From NCBI GenBank assembly GCA_963678705.1, contig OY783219.1, positions 2,046,001 to 2,110,000 of the forward strand: DNA of 64,000 nt, given 5' to 3'. The DNA comes from Panorpa germanica (taxonomy: Eukaryota > Arthropoda > Insecta > Mecoptera > Panorpidae). Positions 22,619 through 37,211 of this stretch are shown in pieces. The position numbers and the translations under genes were made by a program. Under the pieces are notes generated by a model. It searched no databases, was not told the DNA's origin, and worked only from the letters and a program-made list of their open reading frames with translations. Each line of letters opens with the position of its first letter. The stretch's first letter is position 1.

Positions 22619-25600
22619 TTGTTTGATTCAAGGCATTAATTCCAGAGCAGAATTTAAGTGCCCAAATAGAAAACCCGGGGCTCTATCAACACTGAACTAA
22701 CCAAAGAAGAGTGAGAAATTTGTCGCTTTTCCCAAAATACAGTATTCTATGAAGCTATAACGAAATTTCTTTTATATAAGAAGACGTAAAGCATTATGGG
22801 TCATTTTTATTTCTTTACGCTTGTAAAAGTACGCTTTGCACATAATGGTAAACGTCCATTCCTATAACTATAGAAGAGAAGTCCATTTTGATAAATAAAT
22901 TTATTGGTGTAACCTGTAGAGCAACAACGCATTGGTAGTATTAAACAATTCATTTAACGCAATATTAATTAATAGTTTTGATGTATTCGCTGTGAATAAC
23001 GACCAATTAATTTGAATGAGATTTGTTTACGTAACAATCATAAATAATTTTAAAAGTGATTTAATTATTAAATAAATTTATTCTGTGCCTGTACATTCAA
23101 CAACATTCTTGCAATATTTTTTGTTTATCATAAAAATTTATTGAACGTCGACTTTCTTTGTAGGGGTATTCACATTAGTACTCTTTATCGCATCAAGTCG
23201 ATGACGTCACTTGGGTAGTTGATATCAGTTGTTGTCACAGTAGATTTGAATGTTCGCGCGTTTCCTAAGTTCGTGTAAAGCTGATATATTCCACTCCTTG
23301 AATTATGGTCACCATGATATTTTGTATATGTTTTACCTTTGTTTGTTACCAACTTTGTAAGATATATTTAAACCATTATGAAAAGTTCTGATATAAAATA
23401 AATGCATAATAAATAACAAGAAAATATATTCGCATAAGAAAAGGAAATAGAGAATTCTTTAATATCTCCATATAAAATATTCAATCAGAAGTAAAATATC
23501 TTATAAAATATTCTGTCGTAAGTAACTCGTAAACTTTCTTTTAAAATATCGATTGCTGTACATTATATATAAGTACGGATACATGCATGATACAAAAATG
23601 ATCGTTTTATTCGAGGCAAGCCACGCCTGATGATAAAATATTCGGTTATATCACTTTATCATTGGCTGTTAAAGCACCGCCTACTTTTATGCAAATTAGG
23701 GATAGAAGTAACGCCCTCTACTATTTTTCCTTTTTACTCTTCATATTATTAAGTAGCTATCTCTGTCTGTAAACAAATGTAAAATATTTAACTTTCAATT
23801 TTGGAACACAGAGAGATTGACTTATATATTTAGTTATTAGGCAAAGTGTAATTAAATTGTACAGATTTAATAAACACAATAAATATTAATGTTTTAACAT
23901 ATATATAAACAGAAGTGAATCTATCTCTTTCACACATGTACGTATTTATCTTTTTTCTTTTTTTAGAACAAAGGTTACGCGAGTATATCTGACAGGTGTT
24001 AAAATATTTAAAAATATATATATAATATACATTTTTCTCATTAATTTAATTACCTTGATACAAGGTGAGTCAAAATATGTAACAAAAGTTATATATTACT
24101 AAAGTTAATGGTAAAATTTACGTAACGAAGTAGAAATTAGAGAGTTTTTGGTAGTGAAAATAAATTGGATATAAAATATATCTTAATAACAACCCTGATA
24201 GTTAAAAGTACCATCCAACCAAATTATTTGCATGCATAAATTTACAGTTAGTTATTTTTCTTGAGTAGGTAAAGAATTGAACAAAGAATGTTGGCAAAAA
24301 TTTAACATTAAGGGTAAAAGCCACCTGTACGAAGACCAATTGAAATTCCAAAACACAGGTAGTCTCTTAGGTCCACTAAAAAGATGATTTGTCATTGAAA
24401 AACTTAGGCAATATCTTGTCAAAAAAATAATTTAATAAAACATCGATCATTTTTCATAAAATATTATGACAGTAAAGTAATCGCAGTGGTACCACAACAT
24501 AAATAATTACAACTAACAACCGGATAATACTTTACAGACACATCAGCCAACAAAATAATATAATAAATCCCCAAGAGAATTGCTCAAATATTAAATGAAT
24601 AATACATACCACCTCGAACTAACCAATGCACAGCTAATGCAGAGATTGTCACGCTATTATTGTTAACTGTTGGTTATCTTTGTTGCCCTAGGGTGGTCTT
24701 TAAAAGAATCAAGTCCTTGGAAATGTGACTTGTCATAAGAACTCATCATAAATGTTTATTGTAGTTTTAAAATACGTTAAAGCGTTGATGCTAGAGGTAT
24801 GCAAATTTCAAGTCAAATGAGAATATTCCCTTATGTTCCATCCAATCTTAAATCTTAAAACCCATCAAAATCAGAAAATTTTGATTTGTTCTTTATAATG
24901 TAGACACATACATAAAGTTTTGTTTTAGTTAGTTTTGAAGATCAAATCAGGGAGATGACGTCTTTCATTCCCCGATTAAACCGATTTCAGGCGTTTCTCA
25001 TGATTCGTGCCAGTATAGTAGGCGTTATGTTGGCAATTCCTTCATGGATGTTTCTTCCTTGGACGGTTCAGATATCCACGGGACTTCAAAAAACATATTG
25101 ATAGATAAAATTTTATTGTCCCGCCTCTCGAACGAGACCACTAGCGCTATCAAGCAACTGACTGGAGCGCTTTTTAAAAAAGGAAGTTATGGTGCCGCAT
25201 CCTATAGTTCTGTATTTAGGTTTATCAACATAACAAAATTTACCTGAAAGTTACCTAAAATACAACGCTTTGTGCCCTATTTTCTGTAAGAGGTTTCTAT
25301 AATCTAGTATGGAAAAAATGGAATTCTATTAATTGACAGAAATGCATCGAATGTCTTCAGCAACATGCGGAGGTAATGGCGAATGCCCTGTAACACTGAC
25401 AACAACAAGGCAATGCAATGCACAAGACAAGACATCGGGCAGACACTCAATACAGTAACGGCAAACGGCCATAACGAATCATTGTTTATGGACCTTAGAA
25501 TCAAAGGTGAGATCTGAACACCGGACCATTTATTGCAAGTCATTCAAGAAGCTTTTTTATCGCGTCAAGTCTTGGATAATGCATTGATTTTATGTGAGGT

Positions 25601-25794
25601 ATAAAAAATAAATAAGAAGTGTCACCCACGCGGCCTGCCATACTAAGGACAAGAACGAAGAAGAAAATATATTTTAAAGATTACAAGAAATGATAAAAGT
25701 CGTCTGAAGAGATGTTAAAACCAAAGCTTCAGGTTTATCAAAAAAGAATTTATGATTTGAGAATGTTTTCGTTCACTGCTGATACGATTTTGTT
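22619..25794. other. Intergenic 3.2-kb stretch, no gene recognised
   Basis: AT-rich sequence. The open frame starting at 25044 (MDVSSLDGSDIHG...) has no splice support and no domain I recognise. Base composition is uniform apart from short GC patches near 23150-23280 and 24980-25200. Confidence 0.35.
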
Positions 25795-26515
25795 CAGCGT
25801 AACCCTCAACGTCAACGTAACCCTCACGTCAACGTCAGCGTAACGTAACCCTCAACGTCAACGTAACATAACGTAACCCTCAACGTCAAGGTTAACCATC
25901 AACGTTAACGTAACGTAACCCTCAACGTCAACGTAACGTAACCCTCAACGTCAACGTAACGTAATGTAGCCCTCAACGTCAACGTAACGTAACCCTCAAC
26001 GTCAACGTCACGTCAATGTCACGTCAACGGAACGTCAACGTCACGTTAACGTCACGTCAACGAAACGTCAACGTCACGTCAACGTAACGTCAACGTAACG
26101 TCAACGGAACTTCAACGTCACGTCATTACCGGAACATTAACGTAACATTAACGTAATATCAACGTAACGTCACGTCAACGTAACATTACCGGAACATTAA
26201 CGTAACATTAACGTAACGTCAACGTAACATTACCGGAACATTAACGTAACATTAACGTAACATCAACGTAACGTCAACGTAATGTCAACACAACGTCAAG
26301 GTAACGTCAATGTAATGTCAACGTTACGTCAACGTAACGTCAGCGGAACGTAAACGTAACGTCAGCGGAACGTCAACGTTACGTCAACGTAACGTCAGCG
26401 GAACGTCAGCGGAACGTCAACGTAACATCAAAGTAACGTCAGCGGAACGTCAACGTAACGTCAACGGAACGTCAACGGAACATCAACGTAACGTCAACGC
26501 AACGTCAACGTATAA
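25795..26515. repeat. ACGT-rich minisatellite
   Basis: About 720 bp are built from AACGTC and AACGTA units. The first ~200 bp has a longer period (AACGTCAACGTAACGTAACC, plus CTC). Later parts run in about 11-12 bp periods with variants GCGGAACGTC and CATTACCGGAAC. It is very rich in ACGT, and so in CpG, against an AT-rich background. There is no protein reading of interest. Confidence 0.95.
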
Positions 26516-26543
26516 CTTAGATACATTACGTAACGTATCTAAG
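26516..26543. repeat. 28-bp near-perfect palindrome
   Basis: The left half CTTAGATACATTAC faces the right half GTAACGTATCTAAG around a central axis, with a single mismatched pair. It sits directly at the right edge of the ACGT minisatellite. Confidence 0.7.
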
Positions 26544-28479
26544 AAATGTATCTAGTTGCACCCATCTAGATCGCCAGTATAGATAGCTGGAACTGCTCAG
26601 TCTTAATCGGCATCAGGCCTGCAACATCATAATTCGGCTCTGGGTAGGATAGAATATTAATAGTAACAGTTGTTATTACAAAATATTTCCACCTTACCCA
26701 ACTAACGTACTTTGTAGTGTCCATTTTCAACGTTTGCACCGGTACGGCTTCCTGTCCGTTGTACCCATACACTACACAATGGTCGGTAACTTCACTATTT
26801 GTTTAAGAGTTTAAAAAATCGATTAAGCCGATACTAATACCTATTGATTTTTACTGCGGTTGACGGTGACCCACATAACCGGACGCTAAGAAACGAAGAA
26901 CTTAAAAAAAGAAAAGAACCAGGTTTTGAAAAGACTATAAGCGTTTTAGTTTAAGAGTTACAGTGGTTTTGATGACACTACTCAACAGGGCAAGTATTTT
27001 TTCATTGTCGCAAAAAAATCTCCTGTGTTGAATGTATATCATTGAAATAGTCAATGAGTAAAAAATTGTCAATAAGAAACAAAAAATGCCAACAAAAGCA
27101 AATATAAAAAATATTTAAATTCTATAAAAAATGATTAAATTAGTTATAATGGACCAGAAATATATGAAAGAAATAAAACTGAAAAATGTAAATTTAAAAA
27201 ATGTTGAAAGAAAAATCATGTTCGAGCAAAATCAAAATTATGATGCGAAATAATTGAATAAAATTGAAAAGCCCGGCTGGAATCAGAGCGGAGTTTAAAT
27301 TCGGTAATTAGATAACGAAGCCAACGGATGGATCTAAATGAAATCAAACTGATAGCTGCTGAGAGATGGGGGAAGTGGAGAATCGGCAAAGATCAAAGTA
27401 TAGAGATACACGCAGTTAAATGCTGGAGGAAATTCAGGAAGCACAGAAGCTATCGCAGAAATAAAGTATACGTATTTTAATTAATAATTAGGACAAGAAA
27501 CTAACCAATCAAAACTATGTCAACAAAAGAAATAAAAATATTTTGAAAATAATTTCCAAGAAATTGATTTTTATTTGTATCATTGTCAATATTGAAAGGA
27601 TGGTGTACTATAATAAATAAATAATGGAGTGATCTGTCAAACATGTGGACCTAGATGCTGTGTGGTGTGTTATCTGGACCGCAACTTCCAAGAAATGGAA
27701 CAGTCAATGATCAATTCATTGTTACGAAGTCAAAAACTTAAGAATGTCCAACATCATGTTCAATTGTTATTCAAATTTATCAAAAATATTAATTTTGATT
27801 TGTCATGATCAAGTTCCATATCAAAATAAAATGAAATCATGTTTTTTGGTTACTGCAATGATAGTTTAAAAATAGGTCTGTCAAACTGTGGGTCGTGAAA
27901 TATTAAAGGTTTTATTTTTCTGTCAGACTCATAATCCCTATAAATAATTGGACGATTGGATCATATCTCCCACGATTTCGTACTTCCGTTTTAAATAAAA
28001 TATCCAAAAGAAGCTACCGGAATATCGTCGTTTGTCATAAGTAATAAAAATACATTTTTAACAATTTAATAAATAGCGCAGCGTTAAATTTATATGGTAT
28101 AAATAAATTTGTCACAGCTAACAATAGAGAAGAAATATATAAAAATATTTATAATCTTCGAAATCAACGTATGTGTAGGGATGTGTGTGTGTTTGAGGGA
28201 ACGAAACAACTCTAAATCTACCCCTGCAAGTCAGTTTCAGTATTGTGAAGGATGTCAAGACGGTCAACAACTTAAATTATGTCTTCCGGGTTCGAAGAAT
28301 TCAAAAAATATTATAAAAGACGTTCGGAACGAATAAGCGAGGAAATTTTTGATAATAACCAGTGGCTAGCTTTCAGTAGTAATGGATACCAGAACCATGG
28401 AATTGAATTTTGTGAGAAAATAAATAATTTGTAGCTTGAATTTAGTAGTTACAGGTGGACGGTACTACATACTTCACCT
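26544..28479. other. Intergenic, no gene recognised
   Basis: A-rich sequence, with low-complexity AAAT runs at 27000-27260. No exon or repeat family could be supported. Confidence 0.4.
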
Positions 28480-28837
28480 CAGAGGCGGCCTTAGGGAGTG
28501 GCAAGCAGGGCAACCGCCCGGGGCCTCGAATTCTCGCGCAACAACCCAAGTAGAAAAATTCATTACTATATATGTAATTAAATCTCTTTAGAAATCCCAC
28601 TAGAATCACTGCGTATATCTTTTAAGGCATTCATGTGCCTTAGTTTATCATCATTAATATTTGTCGTCCTTGTGCTTGTTAACTTTTATAAATCTATCAA
28701 TATAAAATTTTATTTCTCGTCAATTATCATCTTAATTATCAAAAATACTTACTTACAATTTACATAAATTATACAAAGAACAAGTGCCTCGCAAAGATCT
28801 ACTGCCCGGGGCCTCGCAATGGCTAAGGCCGCCACTG
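28480..28837. mobile_element. hAT-like MITE (TIR CAGWGGCGGCCTTAG)
   Basis: It begins CAGAGGCGGCCTTAGGGAG and ends GGCTAAGGCCGCCACTG, inverted repeats of about 15-17 bp. Inside each end is a second inverted block, CCGCCCGGGGCCTCG on the left and CTGCCCGGGGCCTCGC on the right, the latter in direct orientation. The TIR form and 358-bp size fit a non-autonomous hAT element. The flanking 8-mers CTTCACCT and CATCAATG do not match, so a target duplication is not confirmed. Confidence 0.65.
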
Positions 28838-31800
28838 CATCAATGCTTCGTAAATCTATTAGAAATTTATACCAGATAGAAAGGAATCTTAAGTGTTGCC
28901 GCCTAATACACACTCAAATCACTGCAAAGCATAGCAAAGTGTGCAGGATGTATAAATTGCAGCAGCCAGTGCATGTTTTTGCTTTGTTTCATCGAGTCTT
29001 CGAACCACAAATGAAATAACTCCATTTACACAGTTACTGGACCATAATAATCCCAATCTGCACCCCCAAAAAGCCTCTCCCAATAACCCACCCTAATATA
29101 TAAAACTAATTCGACATGAAAGTAAGTTAAAATACTATGAAAATCTATGCGTTCGCTATTTTTACAAAATAATACGCATCCCCTACTTATAGAGAGATAA
29201 AATCCACAAGGGATGAGTTTTACAAACCCTTGTATGTATAGGAAAAATATATACAGTAAAGAAATCTAATACCCCGCTAATAGACTAGTAATTATTAATA
29301 AGATATAAGGGAGAAATAAACTACCCTTAAATTTGTTACGTAAATTTTATCTTTATTCCCTAGCGAATTTAATAAATAATTTGATTTTTTTGATACGGGA
29401 TCTTCATTAATAAATTTGCTACTTTATCAGTTATGAATAATAACTAAACTCAACCAAAAAGTATATATTTTATATGCATGTTATTTTATCTTTAAATACT
29501 TGATACTTTATTAGATTCCCTATAGATTTTTCCAGTAATAACTAATTTCGCTGCTACACAGTTGTGATCAACTGTTGTACTTTCAACATTTTATTGTGGC
29601 CATATGTGGTGTGTAAAATTCATTTTGGTTTTCCGATTTCTTTTATTTTTCTGTGGTTTAGAAGTATCAAATTTAAAACCAATATGGTGGTTTTGTAAAT
29701 AATTAATTCTTGAAACGGATTGAGTTTAAATATCCATCTGTTTGTAATTACACATCGCGAATATGTGTGCCTTAACAATTATGCTTGTATAGTCATGCAA
29801 ACGAAAGTAAAAACAATATATCGCGCATATTAAAAAGTGAGCAAGCTTTAATGTTTATCAATATGGTTTGGATTGAACGCACATATCGGTACGGCTTCGT
29901 CGCGTTCAATGTGACAAAAGGATCGACATTCCTTTACGGAGGCAGATCGTCCAACGATGCCCAAACTTTTTCTACACGTTCTTCTGATAACTTGCAAAGT
30001 GCGTTTGTTTATTTTTCGGATAAAACGTAACATAAGCGTACAAAACTACGTAACGCACAGTCATTACATTATAAATAAAGTTATTAAGAAGTCAAACTAA
30101 TAGTTCTGTTTGCATCCCTTAGGGCCTAGGGTTCTCTATTCTCCATACATTGAAGAAGGGTGCTGGATGTCGATGTGATATATTTGTATTTCGACATTAT
30201 TATGACTTCATCGGGGTTGTGAGTTGTTACACACATAGTATTAGTGATATTCAACCACCGAATCCACCCCCGTTGCTGTACAACAAGCCCTTAGACCCCA
30301 TATGATGGAACAAGGGGCGAGTTAATCCATACGAGAGTGAAGTACGAGTTCATATGAATATTTTTATTGTTTGGAATATTATTTTAAGACAACAAATATA
30401 TAGTATATAATACTGGAACAGCCCCTGACAAGTTCAGATACATTGGCTTGGGTATTTACAATTTGCCTTAATGTTCAACAGTAAAAAAATACAGGGTATA
30501 AAAAAGTTTGTAAAATATTTGAAAATACCATGCCACCATGTTTTGGAGAAGGCATATTTACCACTGAAAGTCAATGAATATTTACCAGTGAAGATTTCTT
30601 AAGATAGAGAAGGTCAGGAAAGTAATATTTCTCGACCATAGAATACAGAATAAAGCTCTGTATGACCTTGCAACAACCTCCTTTCAGTATTTTTGATATT
30701 TCTCAATAACTTGAGTGGTTTTTGTATTTATTGTCTCCTGTCTTCAAGATTTTCGCTTCTTGCAGAACGTTCTCGACGATTTGATAGTTTTCGCAGGTGG
30801 GTGTATTATATGTCAGACCATGTCGTTCACGTTCTGGCTGCTATCAACTCGTATCGCAGCATTTCTATACCAATGCTGGTTTTGTTAGCCTCCTCCTCCC
30901 TCACTGAATCCCAACTCGCGGGTCCTGGTGGAATAGGGTGGTGGGGTAGGGTGGAAAGGGAATAGAACTGGGATGGAGGAGGAATAGGTATAGAGGAGTA
31001 CTGTTGTTTGGGACGGTAAGCCGCTTATCGTATACAGACCACCAGTGTTTCAACCTCTCCTTGTTATATGTACACTCTGTTTCATAATTTACGAATATCT
31101 GACATTACATGAAGCAATGGTGAAGCGATTTTCAATTCCAAACTTTTATTTCATCAAAATGACTACGATCATATTAAAACATTTTTCAAATTTCACTCAG
31201 ACTTCGCTGCTTCATAGAAAATGTCTTGGTAATATGTTTTATACAAAGAAAGACAAAGACAGAGTCGATGAATATAGTGACAGAAAGAGATAACAACATT
31301 ATATATACGAGTACTATTATATAAATGTAAAGAAATTATATTTCTGTAGTTGGTAACACTGACCAGAGATATTCCAACTGCATTCTGGTCAGGTTAGTTA
31401 TATCGATTGTCATTGTAGTGTATGTACTCCAACAAGTAGCGTTGTAAGGAATGACGGCCAACACAGTTGATATTTGGAGCACTGTGTATCTTGTTAGGTT
31501 ATAATAAAATTACATAAAAAGGAATTGACAATTTAAATAATGTCATTGTTATTTTTATCACATTTTACTCCGGTTTGTACATCCTTAATTGGACGTAAGA
31601 GGCGGTAGTAGGCCGATATGATCTTGTTCATGCAACAGAGGTCTGTTCCAGTGTGAGAGCAGCCTTAAAAGTCCATACATTTCTTCATAAAATGGTAAAC
31701 TTTGTAATAACCGTGCAAAAAGCATTTAAATTTACAACAGTTCAACATAATATATTGTCATATTGTAAAATATAATTGACTTTTGTGAACTATTGTAAAA

Positions 31801-32178
31801 AAATGTCAAACATTGGTCATACAGAAAGTTCCAAATAACTTATTTCAAAAGATACACCCTAAAACTCAATAATTTCTGTTACTTAATATAAAATTTATGT
31901 GGGAGCTTAAATATTTTCAAATCGGTGCTGAAAATTTACGAACAATTCTATTGTTATACTAGTATTATTTGATGTCTATAATTTATTTATTTGAGATACA
32001 AATTACTTCCTTATAATCTGCGGAAGTAACGCATTGTTATAAACTGAGATGTAGTTAGGGCGGTCGACTGCCTTAAAACAATGTCGTTGAAAGAAAGAGA
32101 CAACGCCATAGGAACACCTGTTTCACGTGATTGTTCAACGCAATAATAATTTTGTCTTAGGATCTTCATTTGTTTTAA
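28838..32178. other. Intergenic 3.3-kb stretch, no gene recognised
   Basis: Frames at 29785-30030 and 30693-30965 lack recognisable domains. A GC-richer patch at 30890-30990 (CCTGGTGGAATAGGGTGGTG) is G-rich low complexity. Nothing here is supported as a gene. Confidence 0.35.
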
Positions 32179-32396
32179 CCCAGTAAAAAAAATGATGAAG
32201 TGTCCTATTTTGTGACGTTTCTGTCACTGTTTCACTTCAATTAAAGTTCGCATCAACTTTATCTTAATTTGTATTCCGACAGGTGAAGCTATTTGTAGCA
32301 GATAAAATAGACTGAACTGTAAATGAACTCTTTTCAGACAAAAAAATCATGCACATAGTCAATATGATGGCAAAGTGACTCCAAAATGTTCACTGC
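32179..32396 (-). mobile_element. CCCAGTAAACA MITE, copy d (degenerate)
   Basis: It starts CCCAGTAAAAAAAATGATGA and ends TCCAAAATGTTCACTGC, so both terminal repeats are mutated. Internal order matches the copy at 22403 (reads TATCTTAATTTGTATTCCG). Confidence 0.65.
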
Positions 32397-32689
32397 AAAG
32401 TCATTCGTCAAAATTTCGGTATCAGGATATTATATTATATTTGCCCATGAAGAGCACCATTTCCAACACCTATTAAGAAAGTATAGGTCAGGTTGGTACT
32501 CCTGTCATTAAAATTACATAGTTTGTAACCAGATATAGTAGGCAAGAAAGGTACAGGTAGTTTCGTAGGGTCTTAAAGTGTTTGTGAACAAATTAAGGTT
32601 GCCCTCCTTTTTACGAACTGTCAACATTCAAATTTACACGCTAATTGTTACGGCAAAAATATCATTAGTTTGTTATGAAACAAATTTAT

Positions 32690-32931
32690 CCCAGTAAACA
32701 TTTTGGAGTCACTTCGCCATCATATTGAAGATACGCATGTTTTTTTTGTCATGAAAGAGTTCAGTTTCTTAAAGTCGTTCATATGAAATGTCTATTTTAT
32801 CGGCTACAAATGGCGAAACCACTCCATTTTATGGAATACAAATGAAGATAAAGTTGATGCGAACTATAATTGAAGTGCAATAGTGATAGAAACGTCACAA
32901 AAAGTGACACTTCACTAAATTGTTTACTGGG
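32690..32931 (+). mobile_element. CCCAGTAAACA MITE, copy e
   Basis: At 242 bp this is the most complete copy, from CCCAGTAAACATTTTGGAG to AAATTGTTTACTGGG. It is inverted relative to the copy at 32179-32396, about 290 bp away. Confidence 0.8.
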
Positions 32932-35900
32932 AAATATGTTACTCTTTGGAACAAAGTTTCTTTAATTATTTAACTTTATTCACGCGCTTACACAAGGTTG
33001 AAAACACCATACCAGTGGCTGCGTACGACTATTCCAATGATTTTTGTAATCCAATTCAATTCCATATAATAAAATATTCATTTAGTTGGCTGAAAAATAC
33101 TTTGAGTAGATTAAATATCAACTTGTGCCAATTTCGAAGCTGCCACGTGTATAACAATGGATGCCACGTGCACGACCGGTTGTTTGGAAATAGACGCATC
33201 CCTAGAATTAAATGTCAAAACCGTCGCCGTTATGGTAGCCCTCCTACATCTCCCCACAACTCTTGGAGGCAGAAGTCTGCAAGGATGTGCGGCTTCCCAT
33301 TGTTTGAAAATAGATTAGTACCACTTTGAAATCTTGTGATTAGTTTTGTGCTCAAAATATATACACTATAGGTATATACAAACATGGGCGTCCGTAGAAA
33401 ATGATTTTCAGTGCGTGAATTCAGTTGCATACTAACGAACAAAATATTCTCTATATATATTATTTGTGTCTTATTAAAATGTATTCACTTAGGGGTTATG
33501 AAGGACCCACTCATTGGTTTTATATTTCATTTTCATTAACCAAAATAACTATCCCCAGGATTAAACTGAGAGACATCGTCCTGGCACCCCTCCACAACAT
33601 TTCTAACAGTACTGGAGTGAGTGCGAAACAGTTGAACATCATGAATTGCGGTGGAAAAAGGAAATAGTCGTAGAAGGTATTTAAGAATTCTACTATATAC
33701 TTTTACATAAGTTCTTCAAAACCATGGAAACTTTTAAATTAATATTTTATTCTCATTTTATTTTCTCTTCCCTTTTCTATCTGTAAGAATTTCTAGCAAC
33801 CGTTATTTCTAAGAATGAAAGATCAAATTCCAATAAAATAAAAATATGAATTTTAATTAAATTAAAAATCTTCTACATACAGAGATGAAGCTATTGTTCT
33901 AGGAGGAAATGTACAAGGTTTTATCAAATTATTTTAAATCTGTCTTATATATATTTATCTCTTTCACTCCTGTATGTTGTTAATATTGTCTCTGTTTTTC
34001 TTTCACAACGCTTAACGTATAACTCTATTTTGACGCCAAATTGCGGAACCATGTCCTTGCTAACTGAGATGACAGTGTTTGTTATCTTTTAGACGCACTG
34101 CGTGAACTGCGTTACTATGAAAATATCCACTCAAAGTATCGTGAATGTCAATTTACCCCATCCCCTTACCATACGCCCTACGCACCCTATTCTTCACCCT
34201 GTGAAATCAAACCCTAAATCAATTGGTTCAATGTCTAGGGTTTGAAAATGTAAAGCATTTGCAAGCGAATTTTTAAAATACATTTATCTTAGCGAATAAT
34301 TATTTTGCAGTAAGCTCAAGTTAACATCTAAGTTTAAATGTAATCACAAATATTATTTAAACGTTGGCTTGCGACGGGACTAAGCGCTTAATAGGCAACG
34401 TATTTTGATGATGAACATTACCAAATAATGTTCGGTTCGATTTAATGTCAAAAAACCTTAACTCCTGCAGGTATTGTAATCAAAGTAATATTATATATCT
34501 TGAACTACCTTTCTTGTCGTATTTAGGATTCTCTGGATGCAGACAAGAAGCACACATTGTCATTGTCTTCATTCCAACACATCACATACATAAAACTTAT
34601 TCAACTAAGATACAAACTAGACTTAACTTACTGATTTGTTAAATATCTTCATACAAAAATATTGTTTAACATTACTTAATACATATTTATAGTCATTAAT
34701 TCAGTTATTTAAGCAATTACTACAGTAATTATCACCAACTGCATCTCCATAACACAACAGATTCTAATTGTCAACAACAAAAAGTGAGGTTATATTTGTA
34801 AACGTGCTCTGTTATGTACTTGCGATTAATAGTTTTACAGTATAAACTATATCTAAATGATTAACATATATTAAAAGTATATTTCACACATTATTTCACG
34901 TATTATTGTTTAGTTTTTTAATTCGTTTCAGTTTTATTAATTCACTAACGTAATTACGCACATCCTCACACTTCAGTCGTCATTTCCATACTGCAGAATG
35001 GACCTTGACCTCGTTTATTTTCGTCATTAGCCGATTGAACATTCGGTTATTAGCTATTATTAATACAAAAAATTATAATGTATTTAAAAGTTGTAATAGT
35101 ACGTATTCTAAGTTACGAATATTTGCATAAATTTAAATAATTGTGTGTAATGATATTGCTTGTAGTGTAGCAGATTTATCAGGCGTTTCTGGTTTAAAAA
35201 ATTTCTATGCGGTATTTTTATAAATATACATTGATTAAGGAGTCTATGCCACACTCTGGCAGTTAGAATATATGCGGTTCTAAAGCAAATGGTAGCGGGA
35301 CTCGAGCCTGACCGAAATAACTACAGCTAAACTCAGTGCCGAGCAAACAGTTTTTCACTCTTTGCACTCAAATCGCTTGTAAATAATGAAATAGTTGAAG
35401 AAATTGTAAAACTCAATTAACAAAAAAAACATAGGTTTGTATCTTGTTCTACTATGTCTATCTCCAAGAAATAGTTGCCGGTCTAGCTAGTCTAAAAGCG
35501 TCGGCACACTTGATCTGCAACTGCCTTGAGACAGTTTTGTCTTTACCTTAGATAGACAACACTAGTAATTTTGTATTAAGGCAGACTTGCCGTAAATGTA
35601 CGCGAAATAATATTTACAATTTTTAAATTCTTAGTTCTTAATTTTGCCGCTCTTTGTCGGATGGCGCTGCTATCGTTTTCAGGCTGCAATTAATTTCTTC
35701 ATCTTTGTGATTGGGTAAAAATAAAATACTACATATATACAATAATTTGTTTTTAATTTTATTTAATAGCGATTATATTTACACAATTTTTATAATTTTT
35801 ATATCATATCTAGTTTCTTTCCTTAAAATACAAATTTTATTATTAAAATTTGACTCTTTTATTTAATATATTTATTTATATTCATTTTTTTTTAAATTAA

Positions 35901-36859
35901 TAAATATAAACATTAAAAATTTGTTGCATACTATATTTGAATAAAATACTCTTTTGTACATACACATATTTAATCATTTAATAATACATTTTATTTATTT
36001 TAATTGGTAAATATATCGATTAAAATTTAATGAAATTCGTTTGAGATTCCGTTTCCGTGACCACGACACGTCACGTAAATGTAGTTAATTAATTAGTAAC
36101 TAAATCGATTGACTTTGCAGCACAATATTCACACAGTTTGATATGGCGTTTATGATATTGCTATTTTAATTGAATATACTCGTATTCCTTAACTTGGCAC
36201 AATACAATTAGGCCTTTTATTATTCAAATACACAAAGTGTTCGATGATAAAAATTCCATATTTCGTCGTTTAAATATTACAGATTATATGAAGTAAGAAT
36301 TAACATACTTATTTATTGAATACGTAGCTTATATATATATATACAATTTATATATAAATGAACGTATGTTTCTTCTTATTTCATGAAATAATTTATTAAT
36401 TAAAAGTATTATTTACAATTGAAATTAATACTAGAGTTTAATATTGACATCGTCATCCTACAGAGTCATTATTACAGGTCCCGCTTTAGCCTTAAATCTA
36501 TGTCTCAATTTCGACGGTCAAATGGGAATCAATACAAATAAAAAATGATAATACAGATACATTAATAAGATAAATTAGAGTCGTGATTAATAAGAGTTAC
36601 TAATAAGTTTTCAAAAGTTTAAAATACATATAAAAAAAAATCGAAATAATAATTTGTATTTGGGGCCATCTGTAAATTGCATCCCACAAATTTATTGGAC
36701 CTCAACCCATTTCGTGTGACGTCATTTATTTATTTAATTTAAATTTTTTAAGTAAATCTAGCTTTTACGAGTTGCCAGATTTATTTAACTAGTCATGGTT
36801 AACTATTTAGCTCAGCATTTTTGTAAAGTAAATAAAAATAAACTGCTTAACAAAATTAT
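32932..36859. other. Intergenic stretch downstream of gene A
   Basis: The frame at 32946-33329 has a Cys/His/Arg-rich end but no recognisable domain and no splice context. A GC-richer patch at 33130-33320 with two TGCCACGTG motifs may be a decayed mobile element. The rest, including 35560-36480, is strongly AT-rich. An AATAAA on the minus strand at about 36780-36785 could serve gene A polyadenylation, but this is only a candidate. Confidence 0.35.
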
Positions 36860-36931
36860 TATATATATATACATACATACATATATACTTACATATGTAT
36901 TTATATATACATTTATATATATATTTATACA

Positions 36932-36976
<45 letters not shown>

Positions 36977-37119
36977 AATATATATATATATATACATATA
37001 AATACGTATATATATACATATATATACATATTTATACATATATATACATATTTATACATATAATATATACATATTTATACATATAATATATACATATTTA
37101 TACATATTTATACATATTT

Positions 37120-37211
<92 letters not shown>

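Noticed and set aside
25795..26515. CRISPR-like array
   Set aside because: The repeats are contiguous and degenerate with no unique spacers, so this is a minisatellite in a eukaryotic genome.
32946..33329. 127-codon plus-strand frame with a Cys/His/Arg-rich end
   Set aside because: No known domain, splice context or start context. The GC-rich part looks like a decayed mobile element.
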